A DNA stretch of 64,000 nucleotides from Aureivirga sp. CE67. GTDB lineage: Bacteria; Bacteroidota; Bacteroidia; Flavobacteriales; Flavobacteriaceae. Position numbers and translations under genes: made by a program. The notes under the pieces are model-generated. The model saw only the letters and a list, made by a program, of their open reading frames with translations. It made no database searches and was not told the origin of the DNA. This document shows positions 17,271 to 24,867 of the stretch, piece by piece. The stretch's first letter is position 1. Each line of letters opens with the position of its first letter. The stretch is taken from contig NZ_JADOTV010000004.1 in NCBI RefSeq assembly GCF_015767245.1, positions 153,175 to 217,174 of the forward strand. Reading direction: 5' to 3'.

Positions 17271-18627
17271 ATTCATCATCAGATTCAGATTCCTCTTCTT
17301 CTATTTCAGATTCTTCATCGTCAGATTCCTCTTCAGAACTTTCTTCTTCTACATACTTCTCTTCAACAATTTCTTCAGAATTTTCATCTTCGTATTCTTC
17401 TTCTACATATTCATCACTTTCTTCATATTCTTCAATAGCATCTTCTGCAAACTCATCTCTACTATATCCTTCAGCTTCCATTCTTTCTAAAACTCTTTCT
17501 ACATTTTTATAATACCCAACAGCACTTTCATGGTTGTTTGGAACTTTCATATATCCATCTTTGTAATTTCTTAAAGCTTTTTTAAGCATATTTTTCTTTT
17601 CATAATAAAGACCTATATAATAGTTTCCTAGTGGAGACTCTTCATAAAGTTTCATTAGCATTTTACCAAAATCTTTTAGGTAAGCACCATCTTCTTTCTC
17701 GATAATAATTTTTTCAATCGCATAAATATCTTTCTCACGAATTTTTAAATCCGAACCAAATAAATAATCAATTTCAACATATTTAGTTTCTAGGTATGCG
17801 ATAGCTTCTGCAGGAGATAAATTCTTTACCCTTTCTCCAAACTCATTTTCAGAAACCTCAGAATAAATGTCGAAAATAAAAGATAATGCTTGCGGAATTG
17901 CTTGTCCTTGAGAAGTTGTAGTGGTTATTCCTTCAAAAAATTGATTTTTAAAACTAAATTTTTTGTTTTCATTTTCAGCAAGAAGGTTGGCTACTTGTGC
18001 AATTTGTGTTTGTTTTTGATTGGATTCATAATCTCCGGAACAAACATAATAAAAGGTTTGTTCTTTTATAGATTCTGCTTTACTTGCAATATATCCTGGC
18101 ATCTCAGGAGCATAATCAGGATTGATGCAAATAAATGCATTAAAACCTGGTTTATCTTCAATTAAAAAGAAGTTCATAAAGTTACCCGTTAAGTTATGAC
18201 CAATAATTGTTTTAAAAGGTGAAACTCTATAATTTAATTCTAAGTGGTCTAATAATTCTCCTCTTATAAATCTATAAAAATTATCTCCATCATTTGTTGG
18301 TAAATTATTTGAAAACTCATAAGAACAATCAATTTTTCTTTGCGTAGAATTACTTTGATCTACACCAACAATGATTTGCTCTGGTGCTTTATCAGAAAAA
18401 GCAAACATTTTAGCATTTCCTACATAAGTATCAAAAAGTAATTGACTATCTAATACAACGGTTAAAGGGTAGGAGCGCAAAGAGTCTGTCGCATATGAAT
18501 TAGGTACATATATTTTTAATTTTCTATTAGCACTTAATTCATAAGATTCTATGGTTTCTTCAATAATTTCTTGAGAATAACTCAAAAAACTAAAAAAGGA
18601 TAGGAACAGAAATAATATTTTTTTCAT
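17269..18627 (-). CDS. Secreted alpha/beta-hydrolase (esterase) fold protein, nucleophile Ser missing, acidic tail
   Basis: 452 aa. Signal peptide 1-19 (FLSYSQ). Residues 25-280 match the putative esterase (Fes/FrsA) family: LKIYVPNSYATDSLRSYPLTVVLD, then IIVGVDQ. At the nucleophile elbow it reads GHNLTG (143-148), so Asn145 stands where the catalytic Ser should be in GHSxGG, and hydrolysis by the normal route is unlikely. Residues 310-390 have TPR-like helices (GNYYIGLYYEKKNMLKKALRNYKDGYMKVP). The last 60 residues are almost all Glu, Asp and Ser. The window does not show which protein it binds. Confidence 0.75.
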   Translation of the reverse strand: MKKILFLFLSFFSFLSYSQEIIEETIESYELSANRKLKIYVPNSYATDSLRSYPLTVVLDSQLLFDTYVGNAKMFAFSDKAPEQIIVGVDQSNSTQRKIDCSYEFSNNLPTNDGDNFYRFIRGELLDHLELNYRVSPFKTIIGHNLTGNFMNFFLIEDKPGFNAFICINPDYAPEMPGYIASKAESIKEQTFYYVCSGDYESNQKQTQIAQVANLLAENENKKFSFKNQFFEGITTTTSQGQAIPQALSFIFDIYSEVSENEFGERVKNLSPAEAIAYLETKYVEIDYLFGSDLKIREKDIYAIEKIIIEKEDGAYLKDFGKMLMKLYEESPLGNYYIGLYYEKKNMLKKALRNYKDGYMKVPNNHESAVGYYKNVERVLERMEAEGYSRDEFAEDAIEEYEESDEYVEEEYEDENSEEIVEEKYVEEESSEEESDDEESEIEEEESESDDE

Positions 18628-19178
18628 AATAAATATAATAGGAGTTTAAGCCTCGAAAATACTAAAAAAATGTGAAAGCAAAATAACAGTAAAAATGAAA
18701 AATAGGTTATGGTTTTTTCGAACTAGCATTCTTTTGAAGAAAAATAAAAAGATGTTTGGTGTTATAATTGGTTAAAAAGTAAAATTACAGTTAGGAAGAA
18801 TATTTATAAGTAAGGAAATAATCCATAATTACTAATAGGTTTTTACGTTATATATTGTGAATGGAATCAGTATGAAAAATTCTTTTTAAAAATACGCAAT
18901 AATACTGCTTGTTAAAAAAATTATATATCTACAATAAACTATATTTTTAAAATTCTTTAAATCTTAAAAAGTGTTAAAAAAATAAAAGAAAATCAAAAAA
19001 AGGATATTTTGATTATGTGTTTTTCTAAAAAAACGGAAAATATAAATAAAAACCTAAAAAAATAGATTTAGAAAATTGCTTTATTTTTTTATATTTGGAA
19101 TTAGATAGACCCGAAATATAAACTCTTTTTTGTCAAAAAATAACACAATTTGATAGAAAACTAAATCAATCATCCTTT
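18628..19178. other. AT-rich intergenic region, 551 bp
   Basis: I find no coding frame and no structured RNA I can name. The only clear element is a TATATTTG -7 box at 19090-19097 serving the gene at 19179. Confidence 0.5.
19090..19097 (+). promoter_or_regulatory. Promoter -7 box of HNH-like/HTH gene
   Basis: TATATTTG, an exact TAnnTTTG match. A TTTA lies 20 bases upstream in the -33 position. Predicted leader about 75 nt. Confidence 0.55.
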
Positions 19179-19640
19179 ATGAATAAAGAAGATTTTGATA
19201 CCTTAATTGAATATAAAAAACATCCAACAATAAAAAAATTGGAGGTTAGTTCAGATGGTACTTCATTATTATTTGATGGAAAACCGCTGAGGATATTCAA
19301 GTACGAAAAAAAAGATAGACCAATGAGAATGGTAAGTGTGAATCGAAAATCATACACTGTAGCAAAATTGGTTTGCGAAGCCTGGAATGGACTTCCAGAA
19401 GACGAAAAAATGATTGCTAAACATAAGTATTGTTTTACTGATGATCATTATAGAAATTTATATTGGGGAAAAAGGGGGGAGAATAAACTGGTAAGAAGTA
19501 AGCTAAGTAAAATTTCTACAGATGATATTCCAGTAATCATTGAAAGAATCAAAAACGGAGATACTCTCAAGAAAATTGCTGCTGATTACGGAACTTCAGA
19601 TACCAGTATAGGAAGGGTAAAAAGAAGATATCTAAAATAA
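19179..19640 (+). CDS. Degenerate HNH/homing-endonuclease-like protein with C-terminal HTH
   Basis: 153 aa. Residues 57-103 (YTVAKLVCEAWNGLP ... AKHKYCFTDDHYRNLYWGKRGENK) follow the layout of HNH homing endonucleases, in which VHRLVAEAF, VNHKDGN and NLEWVTRSEN are the usual phrases. One His is kept, but the Asn/Asp of the HKDGN core are not, so the nuclease site is probably dead. Residues 113-150 form a resolvase-like helix-turn-helix (TLKKIAADYGTSDTSIGRVKRRY). No intron or phage gene is near. It could have been recruited as a DNA-binding regulator. Confidence 0.6.
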   Translation: MNKEDFDTLIEYKKHPTIKKLEVSSDGTSLLFDGKPLRIFKYEKKDRPMRMVSVNRKSYTVAKLVCEAWNGLPEDEKMIAKHKYCFTDDHYRNLYWGKRGENKLVRSKLSKISTDDIPVIIERIKNGDTLKKIAADYGTSDTSIGRVKRRYLK

Positions 19641-19648
19641 AAACTTAA

Positions 19649-19684
19649 AAAAACATATTTCGATTTAGAAATATGTTTTTTTCT
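19649..19684 (+). terminator. Intrinsic terminator after HNH-like/HTH gene
   Basis: 12-bp stem AAAACATATTTC / GAAATATGTTTT with 6-base loop and T run. May also serve the convergent gene. Confidence 0.8.
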
Positions 19685-19731
19685 TTTAAGACTTTATAGG
19701 TTTTATTTTTGTTGAATTTTTCTCAATTTTT

Positions 19732-20295
19732 TTATTGAATAAAACGAATCAGTTTCGGATATAAAATAGGTTTTTCTCTGTTTTTGGTTAAAAAAGCAAA
19801 TGTTAAAGAAAGAATTATGTTTAAAACATAAATAGAAATAACTAATAATATGAATTCAAACCAATTTCCGTTAAAAGTTGTGAAGGAGAAAATAAAACTG
19901 AAAAGTAAAACAGTACTTATCAGAGTTAAATTGATTTGAAAATTTAACAAGTTTGCACCAACTTTATTTAGATTGATGATTTTGTCTCTTTTATAGATCC
20001 ATAAAATTAAAGGAAGAATGATATTCCCAATAGGAATAAATAAAAAAGACAAAACAGAAAGATGAAGTAATACAAGATAATTACGGTCTTCAGTTTTTCC
20101 GTGATCTAAAATATTTTCGATATTGATTTCTAAAGCATCACAAATCATTTGTAATGTTTTATTTCTAGGCTCCGTTTCGTTACTTTCAATTCTTTGAATG
20201 GTTCTCAAATTTACCTTCGCTTCTTCAGCCAAATCTTCTTGAGACATTCCTTTTCTCTTACGAGCTTCTTTGATTTTTTGTCCGATTTCTTTCAT
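19732..20295 (-). CDS. XRE-family HTH regulator fused to DUF4870-like membrane domain
   Basis: 187 aa. Residues 1-64 are an XRE helix-turn-helix (IGQKIKEARKRKGMSQEDLAEEAKVNLRTIQRIE). Residues 72-180 hold three or four membrane helices of the DUF4870 type (LFIPIGNIILPLILWIYKRDK, then AFLTKNREKPILYPKLIRFIQ). The HTH would face the cytosol at the membrane. This fusion is common in Flavobacteriia and suggests a membrane-tethered one-component regulator. The solo DUF4870 protein at 8281-8679 is related. A TAATTTTG box at 20323-20330 lies just upstream. Confidence 0.85.
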   Translation of the reverse strand: MKEIGQKIKEARKRKGMSQEDLAEEAKVNLRTIQRIESNETEPRNKTLQMICDALEINIENILDHGKTEDRNYLVLLHLSVLSFLFIPIGNIILPLILWIYKRDKIINLNKVGANLLNFQINLTLISTVLLFSFIFSFTTFNGNWFEFILLVISIYVLNIILSLTFAFLTKNREKPILYPKLIRFIQ

Positions 20296-20322
20296 AATGG
20301 ATTTTCTTTAAAATTTATGAAA

Positions 20323-20330
20323 CAAAATTA
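20323..20330 (-). promoter_or_regulatory. Promoter -7 box of XRE-DUF4870 gene
   Basis: TAATTTTG on the minus strand, about 28 bases from the start codon. Confidence 0.5.
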
Positions 20331-20484
20331 CTTCGAAGATACAATTTTGATAACGGTTTTCTTATGACATTTCTACGACATTTGTGTCTTTTCCTTTAGA
20401 ATCAGGTGTTTTGAGCATTTTTTTTAATCTAAAATAAAAATTGATTCTGAAAAAAACGATTTTCCAGAATCAATAAAACAGTAA

Positions 20485-21489
20485 TTATAACAATTGTATT
20501 CCATAATTTTTTACTTCATTTTTTACGCTTTCTGACCAAATTCCAACTTGTACTTCTCCGATATGTTTTTTCCTCAACAAGAACATACAAAGTCTAGATT
20601 GTCCAATTCCTCCACCAATACTTTGAGGCAATTTATCTTCCAATAATATTTTATGGAAAAATAATTCTTTTCTATAAGAATTTTCCGTTTTATCTAATTG
20701 ATATTCTAAAGCTTTTTTATCCACTCGAATTCCCATAGAAGAAAGTTCAAAACTAGATTGTAATTCTGGGTGCCAAACTAAAATATCTCCGTTCAATCCA
20801 AAAAATCCATCTTCAGTTTTCGTACTCCAATCATCATAATCTGGCGCTCGTCCATCGTGTTTTTCTCCGTGACTTAATTCATGTCCAATTCCCATTAAAA
20901 ATACTGCTCCAAATTTCTCAGTGATTTTGTTTTCTCTTTCTTTTGGACCTAAAGTTGGATACATTTGTAGTAATTCTTCACTCTGAATAAAAGTAATTTT
21001 TTGCGGAAGAATAGGAGTGATGTCTTCATATTCAGTATGAATTTTCTGCTCTGTTTCTCTTAGAGCTTGATAGATTTTCTCTACTTCCTCTTTCAAATAT
21101 GAAAGTTTTCTTTTCGATTCACAAATGCGTTTTTCCCAATCCCACTGATCCACATAAATTGAATGAATTTTACTATAATCTTCATCAGGACGAATTGCAC
21201 GCATATCTGTAATAATTCCTTGTTTCTTTTCTACTTCTAGTTCTTTTAAACGAAGTCTTTTCCACTTCGCAAGCGAGTTTACAATCACAGCTTTTCTATC
21301 ATCAAGAGATTTAATTGGAAAATCAACAGTTCTTTCATATCCGTTCAAATCATCGTTGATTCCTGTTCCTTTCATCACTGCAATTGGTGCAGAAACTCTT
21401 GTTAAACTTAATTGTTTTTTTAGTTTCGTTTCAAATGTTTGCTTTACAAAAACTAAAGCTTCTTCTGTTTTTAAAATTTCTGATTTCAT
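20485..21489 (-). CDS. asnA: Aspartate--ammonia ligase (ammonia-dependent asparagine synthetase)
   Basis: 334 aa, matching the usual 330. Makes asparagine from aspartate, ammonia and ATP, with AMP and PPi released. Family landmarks of this class II aaRS-like fold are SLTRVSAPIAV, NGYERTVDFPI, AVIVNSLAKWKR, IYVDQWDWEK, MGIGHELSHGEKHDGRAPDYDDW and LPQSIGGGIGQSRLCM. It is monocistronic, behind a long leader that contains two Asn-rich leader peptides, each followed by a terminator. The second terminator ends 37 bases before the start codon. The sequence predicts expression controlled by Asn-tRNA charging rather than by an AsnC-type regulator, and no asnC is near. Confidence 0.95.
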   Translation of the reverse strand: MKSEILKTEEALVFVKQTFETKLKKQLSLTRVSAPIAVMKGTGINDDLNGYERTVDFPIKSLDDRKAVIVNSLAKWKRLRLKELEVEKKQGIITDMRAIRPDEDYSKIHSIYVDQWDWEKRICESKRKLSYLKEEVEKIYQALRETEQKIHTEYEDITPILPQKITFIQSEELLQMYPTLGPKERENKITEKFGAVFLMGIGHELSHGEKHDGRAPDYDDWSTKTEDGFFGLNGDILVWHPELQSSFELSSMGIRVDKKALEYQLDKTENSYRKELFFHKILLEDKLPQSIGGGIGQSRLCMFLLRKKHIGEVQVGIWSESVKNEVKNYGIQLL

Positions 21490-21525
21490 TTTTTATAAAT
21501 ATTTAGATTGTTAAATTTTAGACAT

Positions 21526-21552
21526 AAAAAAAGCCCGCTCGAGAGCAGGCTT
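21526..21552 (-). terminator. Attenuator terminator 2 (proximal to asnA)
   Basis: Minus strand: AAGCCTGCTC, short loop, GAGCGGGCTT, then T residues (7 T in all). One internal A-C mismatch in a GC-rich stem. It lies between leader peptide 2 and asnA, so it must be bypassed for asnA expression. Confidence 0.9.
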
Positions 21553-21582
21553 CACTTAAATTATACGCAATAAGTTATGAAC

Positions 21583-21639
21583 CTACCCAGGAGGAGATTT
21601 ATAATTATTGTTATTATTATTTAAGTTTAAAATTGGCAT
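21583..21639 (-). CDS. Asn-rich leader peptide 2 of asnA
   Basis: 18 codons plus TAG: MPILNLNNNNNNYKSPPG. Asn at position 5 and six in a row at 7-12 (five AAT and two AAC in all). The stop codon lies inside the proposed antiterminator segment GGGUAGGUUC, so a ribosome at the stop would mask it. No clear Shine-Dalgarno, as usual in this phylum. Confidence 0.85.
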   Translation of the reverse strand: MPILNLNNNNNNYKSPPG

Positions 21640-21663
21640 TTGATTATAATTGAAAAATTATTG

Positions 21664-21698
21664 TAAAAAAAAAGTCTTCCTAAAAATTGGAAGACTTC
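21664..21698 (-). terminator. Attenuator terminator 1 (distal)
   Basis: Minus strand: perfect 9-bp stem AAGTCTTCC / GGAAGACTT, 8-base loop, 9 T in a row. It lies between the two leader peptides. Confidence 0.9.
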
Positions 21699-21726
21699 TT
21701 ATAGATATTGTTTAATATTTTCTTAC

Positions 21727-21804
21727 CTACACAATCTTCCTACTTCCGAATAAATAATTATTCGAATTATAAAAGAAGTTAATATTGTTTAGGTTTTTGA
21801 TCAT
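21727..21804 (-). CDS. Asn-rich leader peptide 1 of asnA
   Basis: 25 codons plus TAG. Begins MIKNLNNINFFYNSNNYLF and ends RKIV. Asn at positions 4, 6, 7, 9, 13, 15 and 16. The start codon lies about 16 bases after the predicted transcription start. Codons 22-24 (AGG AAG ATT) are the antiterminator segment for terminator 1 and lie beyond the last Asn codon, where a stalled ribosome would not reach. Confidence 0.8.
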   Translation of the reverse strand: MIKNLNNINFFYNSNNYLFGSRKIV

Positions 21805-21825
21805 TATTTCTCGTTTGTTATGCGA

Positions 21826-21833
21826 CAAATATA
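21826..21833 (-). promoter_or_regulatory. Promoter -7 box of the asnA leader
   Basis: TATATTTG on the minus strand, the same box as the tRNA-Met array. Predicted transcription start near 21820. No clear TTTG at -33; that region is T-rich. Confidence 0.6.
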
Positions 21834-21892
21834 AATGAATTATTTAGAAAAAAAAGTGTGAGTTTTAGTTTTAACATTTTTAGGTTTTCCAA

Positions 21893-22390
21893 TTAATTAG
21901 AATAATAAGCAACTCGATCCAAAATATTATTCAGAATTGAAGAAGCTGTATCTCCTTCATTTTTATACTCTTCAAGGTTGTAAGTATGAATGTCAGTTCC
22001 ATTCGAATTTTCATCAACTAAATAACCATAAGATAACTCAGGTTGCTCTTGATATAGAATTAAAAAAGATTGGTTTTCTTTCAAATCGGCTAAAAATGCA
22101 GAATAATCCTTTCTGTTTTCATACATTTTTAAATTATCCTCTAAAGAAGTAATTTTAATTTTTGGCGAACCAAAACCGAATTTTTTATGACTAAATTCAA
22201 TCTGAAATCCACTACATTTTTTATAAATATTTTTCAAATCCTTAGGTAGAGAATGACCAATTAATTTCTCCAATTTTTCAATTTTTTCTTCACTTGCTGG
22301 CGGATTTATTGTTGCACTAACATTATAACTACAGTCTGGATTGTTTTTGCTTTTTTCTACAAGAGAAACGATTTTTTCAATTATTTCCAT
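21893..22390 (-). CDS. SMI1/KNR4 (SUKH) family protein
   Basis: 165 aa, cytosolic. Matches the SUKH fold: NPPASEEKIEKLEKLIGHSLPKDLKNIYKKCSGFQIEF (about 29-66) is the usual N-terminal signature, with later SFLILYQEQPELSYGYLVDEN. Many SUKH proteins are immunity proteins against polymorphic toxins, others are orphan. No toxin is visible within this window. It lies 8 bp after a lipoprotein gene on the same strand, so the two are probably co-transcribed. Confidence 0.8.
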   Translation of the reverse strand: MEIIEKIVSLVEKSKNNPDCSYNVSATINPPASEEKIEKLEKLIGHSLPKDLKNIYKKCSGFQIEFSHKKFGFGSPKIKITSLEDNLKMYENRKDYSAFLADLKENQSFLILYQEQPELSYGYLVDENSNGTDIHTYNLEEYKNEGDTASSILNNILDRVAYYSN

Positions 22391-22398
22391 ATTATTTT

Positions 22399-23148
22399 TT
22401 ATTTATAAATTCCTTTGTTTTTAAATCTTTCAATTAAATTTGATTTATAATCAACAGCTTTTTTGGCATAACTTTTTCCATACTTTTCTTGAGTAAATTG
22501 TTTTTCACTTGACTTCACTTTTTTGAAAGTATGATTTTCCAAAATATATAATTCATATGAAACATGAACTCCTTCGTTCTCTGAAGAATATAAAGTTGTC
22601 ATTCGATTTTCTTTGTTTATATAAGCATTTTGATGCTCATAAATATTGTTGTAAGTCAACCAAATTGTGTTTTCAGAAATCTGTCCATTTTTTATTTTCC
22701 CAAGATATATATTTGGAGAATCTTCCAATTCACCATATAATTCTTCTGGTGTATTTGTAAGAAAAATCACAAACGAATCATTTTCTTTTGTAGTTAATTT
22801 ATAAATTGGATTTACAAACGTTTGTTCTTCAAATATAGTTGGTAAAAACTGTCTAAATTCAAGATTATTAATTTTATAATACTTTGAAAAATCATCAATA
22901 ATTAATTTTTTTGGAAGTTGAATTTCTTCTAATTTTTCAAGAATAAGGTCAATATTTCCTTTAGTTTCTTCTTCTTTTTTTAGTTCAATTTCTTTTTCTA
23001 TTTTTTTTGTCTTTTCTACCTTTTCCTTTTTTTCTTTTGATTGAAGATTTTCTTTTTCCTTAGAATTATTATTACAACTACTTAAGAGTATTCCAAATAA
23101 TAATAAAATGAGAAAAGGTTTTCTTTTAAGGCTAGTTATTTTTTTCAT
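22399..23148 (-). CDS. Hypothetical lipoprotein with charged linker
   Basis: 249 aa. Lipobox LLSSC at Cys25, then a Lys/Glu-rich low-complexity linker to about residue 65 (likely a coiled coil or tether), then a globular domain of about 180 residues I do not recognise (KLIIDDFSKYYKIN, EQTFVNPIYKLTTKENDSFVIFL, NIYLGKIKNGQISENTIWL). It lies upstream of the SUKH gene in the same direction. It might be an exported partner, but no toxin signature is visible. Confidence 0.7.
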   Translation of the reverse strand: MKKITSLKRKPFLILLLFGILLSSCNNNSKEKENLQSKEKKEKVEKTKKIEKEIELKKEEETKGNIDLILEKLEEIQLPKKLIIDDFSKYYKINNLEFRQFLPTIFEEQTFVNPIYKLTTKENDSFVIFLTNTPEELYGELEDSPNIYLGKIKNGQISENTIWLTYNNIYEHQNAYINKENRMTTLYSSENEGVHVSYELYILENHTFKKVKSSEKQFTQEKYGKSYAKKAVDYKSNLIERFKNKGIYK

Positions 23149-23171
23149 TATTAGATTTTTATTGGAGCCCT

Positions 23172-23210
23172 AAAATAAAAAATCCATAAGATTTAACTTA
23201 TGGATTTTGA
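23172..23210 (-). terminator. Terminator of hemH-hemJ operon
   Basis: 12-bp stem AAAATCCATAAG / CTTATGGATTTT with 6-base loop and T run on the minus strand. Confidence 0.8.
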
Positions 23211-23214
23211 AATT

Positions 23215-23775
23215 TTATTTTTGATTTTTTATGTCTTTTTCTTCGTTTCTCATTCGAATTCGTTTGTAGAGCTTTATTCCCATCATAATAATTACAGAGA
23301 ATAATACAATTCCAATTACTCCCCAAACCCAGCTAATTGCATTTTTTAGAACCACTAAAAATACTACTGCGAAAAGGATAATTGTTGAAACTTCATTCCA
23401 AATACGAAGTTGATTCGACGAATATTTGATTTCATCTTTTTGTAATTGCTTATAAATTTTATGACAAGCAAAATGATAAACATAAAGGAAAAACACAAAA
23501 ACTAATTTGATCCACATCCATTTTTGTGTCAACCAAGCAGGATTTAGATATAAAAGAATTCCCGCCAAAATTAAAGTAATAATCGCCGAAGGCCATGTGA
23601 TGATATACCAAAGTCGATAACTCATCAATTTATATTGATCTTGTAAAATGCTTCTTTTTGGCTCTTCCATATTTTTCGTTTCCGCATGATAAATAAACAA
23701 ACGAACAATGTAGAATAATCCAGCAAACCAGGTTACAATAAATATGATATGCAGTGCTTTTACATCTAAATACAT
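23215..23775 (-). CDS. hemJ: Protoporphyrinogen IX oxidase HemJ-type membrane protein
   Basis: 186 aa. Oxidises protoporphyrinogen IX to protoporphyrin IX in the cytoplasmic membrane, the step before ferrochelatase. Signature ALHIIFIVTWFAGLFYIVRLFIYHAE at the N-terminus, including conserved His9, and LRIWNEVSTIILFAVVFLVVLKN near residue 143. Four to five membrane helices. The usual HemJ is 140-180 aa; here a basic cytosolic tail extends it slightly. It lies 5 bp after hemH, forming a hemH-hemJ operon that completes the end of the pathway encoded at 26-32 kb. Confidence 0.85.
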   Translation of the reverse strand: MYLDVKALHIIFIVTWFAGLFYIVRLFIYHAETKNMEEPKRSILQDQYKLMSYRLWYIITWPSAIITLILAGILLYLNPAWLTQKWMWIKLVFVFFLYVYHFACHKIYKQLQKDEIKYSSNQLRIWNEVSTIILFAVVFLVVLKNAISWVWGVIGIVLFSVIIMMGIKLYKRIRMRNEEKDIKNQK

Positions 23776-23780
23776 AATTC

Positions 23781-24800
23781 TTAATTTTTAGAAATCCAGT
23801 TATCAATCCATTTATTCATTACAGCAACCCAATCATCATTATCATTCAAACATGGGATGTGCATAAATTCTTTTCCTCCAGCTTCAAAGAATTCCTCTTT
23901 TCCTTCCATCGCAATTTCCTCTAATGTTTCCAAACAATCGGCAACGAAAGCAGGCGTCATTACAGCGATTTTCGTTTTTCCTTCTTCAGCCAATCTTTCT
24001 ATTTCTTTATCTGTATAAGGTTGTAACCAAGGATCTCTTCCTAATCTTGATTGGAAAGCATCGCTATAAGTTCCTTCTTTTAATCCTAATTTTTGCGCAA
24101 CCAATTTTGTAGTTTCAAAACACTGATGTCTGTAACAGTATTTGTGAGCTTCTGATTTTTGATTACAACAAGAACCATCAATTTTACAATGTGATTTTGT
24201 TGGATCTGTTTTTAAAATATGACGCTCTGGAACACCGTGGTAAGAAAAAAGAATATGATCAAACTCTTCATAATAAAGTTTGTCAGCAACAGTTTTGCTT
24301 AAAACATCAATATATTCTTCTTTGTTATAAAAGGATTCTAAGAAATCTACTTTTACAGAAGAAAAATGTTTTTTCTGAACTTCTTTTACTTTTTCTTCCA
24401 CAGTTAAAGTAGTAGACATTGCATAATGTGGATAAAGTGGAACTGCTAAAATTTCAGTCACACCCTGATCTACTAATTCTTGCATTCCTTTCTGAATAGA
24501 CATCGTTCCGTAACGCATACCTAAAGCAACAGGAATAGAACAGTTTTTCGCTACTTTTTCTTTAAACCTTTCAGAAAGAACAATTAGTGGAGATCCTTCA
24601 TCCCACCAAATTTTCTTATAAGCAGCAGCAGATTTTTTAGGTCTTGTATTTAAAATAATTCCTTTTACCAATAAAGTTCTTTGAAAAACAGGAATATCAA
24701 TAACATATTTATCCATTAAAAATTCTCCCAAATATCTTCTCACATCTTTAGGCGATGTGCTATCTGGAGAACCTAAATTTATTAGTAGTACACCTTTCAT
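23781..24800 (-). CDS. hemH: Ferrochelatase
   Basis: 339 aa. Inserts Fe2+ into protoporphyrin IX to make heme. Landmarks: GVLLINLGSPDSTSPKDVRRYLGEFLMD at the start, the active-site His in FSYHGVPERH (about 185-194), LGRDPWLQPYTD and VMTPAFVADCLETLEEI. A CxxxxxCC stretch after the active-site His (SHCKIDGSCCNQ) is common in Bacteroidetes ferrochelatases. First gene of hemH-hemJ. Its -7 box, TACTTTTG at 24868-24875, is identical to that of hemA. Confidence 0.95.
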   Translation of the reverse strand: MKGVLLINLGSPDSTSPKDVRRYLGEFLMDKYVIDIPVFQRTLLVKGIILNTRPKKSAAAYKKIWWDEGSPLIVLSERFKEKVAKNCSIPVALGMRYGTMSIQKGMQELVDQGVTEILAVPLYPHYAMSTTLTVEEKVKEVQKKHFSSVKVDFLESFYNKEEYIDVLSKTVADKLYYEEFDHILFSYHGVPERHILKTDPTKSHCKIDGSCCNQKSEAHKYCYRHQCFETTKLVAQKLGLKEGTYSDAFQSRLGRDPWLQPYTDKEIERLAEEGKTKIAVMTPAFVADCLETLEEIAMEGKEEFFEAGGKEFMHIPCLNDNDDWVAVMNKWIDNWISKN

Positions 24801-24867
24801 AGTGTTTGCGTTTGTTTTTGGTTTATTCGATTAAAATTTCTCTAAAAAGAGAGTTTAAATAAAGTAT

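Larger units (their letters stand above)
21490..21833 (-). promoter_or_regulatory. Tandem asparagine leader-peptide attenuator of asnA
   Basis: Reading the minus strand 5' to 3': -7 box, leader peptide 1 (7 Asn of 25), terminator 1, leader peptide 2 (7 Asn of 18), terminator 2, asnA. Each unit has an antiterminator candidate. In unit 1 AGGAAGAUU (21733-21741) can pair with the 5' arm of terminator 1 (21689-21697). In unit 2 GGGUAGGUUC (21579-21588) can pair over about 10 bp with 21543-21553. Both helices leave one bulged G on the terminator side. A ribosome stalled on Asn codons leaves these segments free; one that reaches the stop covers them. Attenuation is inferred from sequence. Confidence 0.85.

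Noticed and set aside
21526..21833. Asn-rich frames as chance products of AT-rich sequence
   Set aside because: Asn codons are AT-rich, but two frames at the correct distance from promoter and terminators, both upstream of the asparagine synthetase gene and both with matching antiterminator pairing, are very unlikely by chance.
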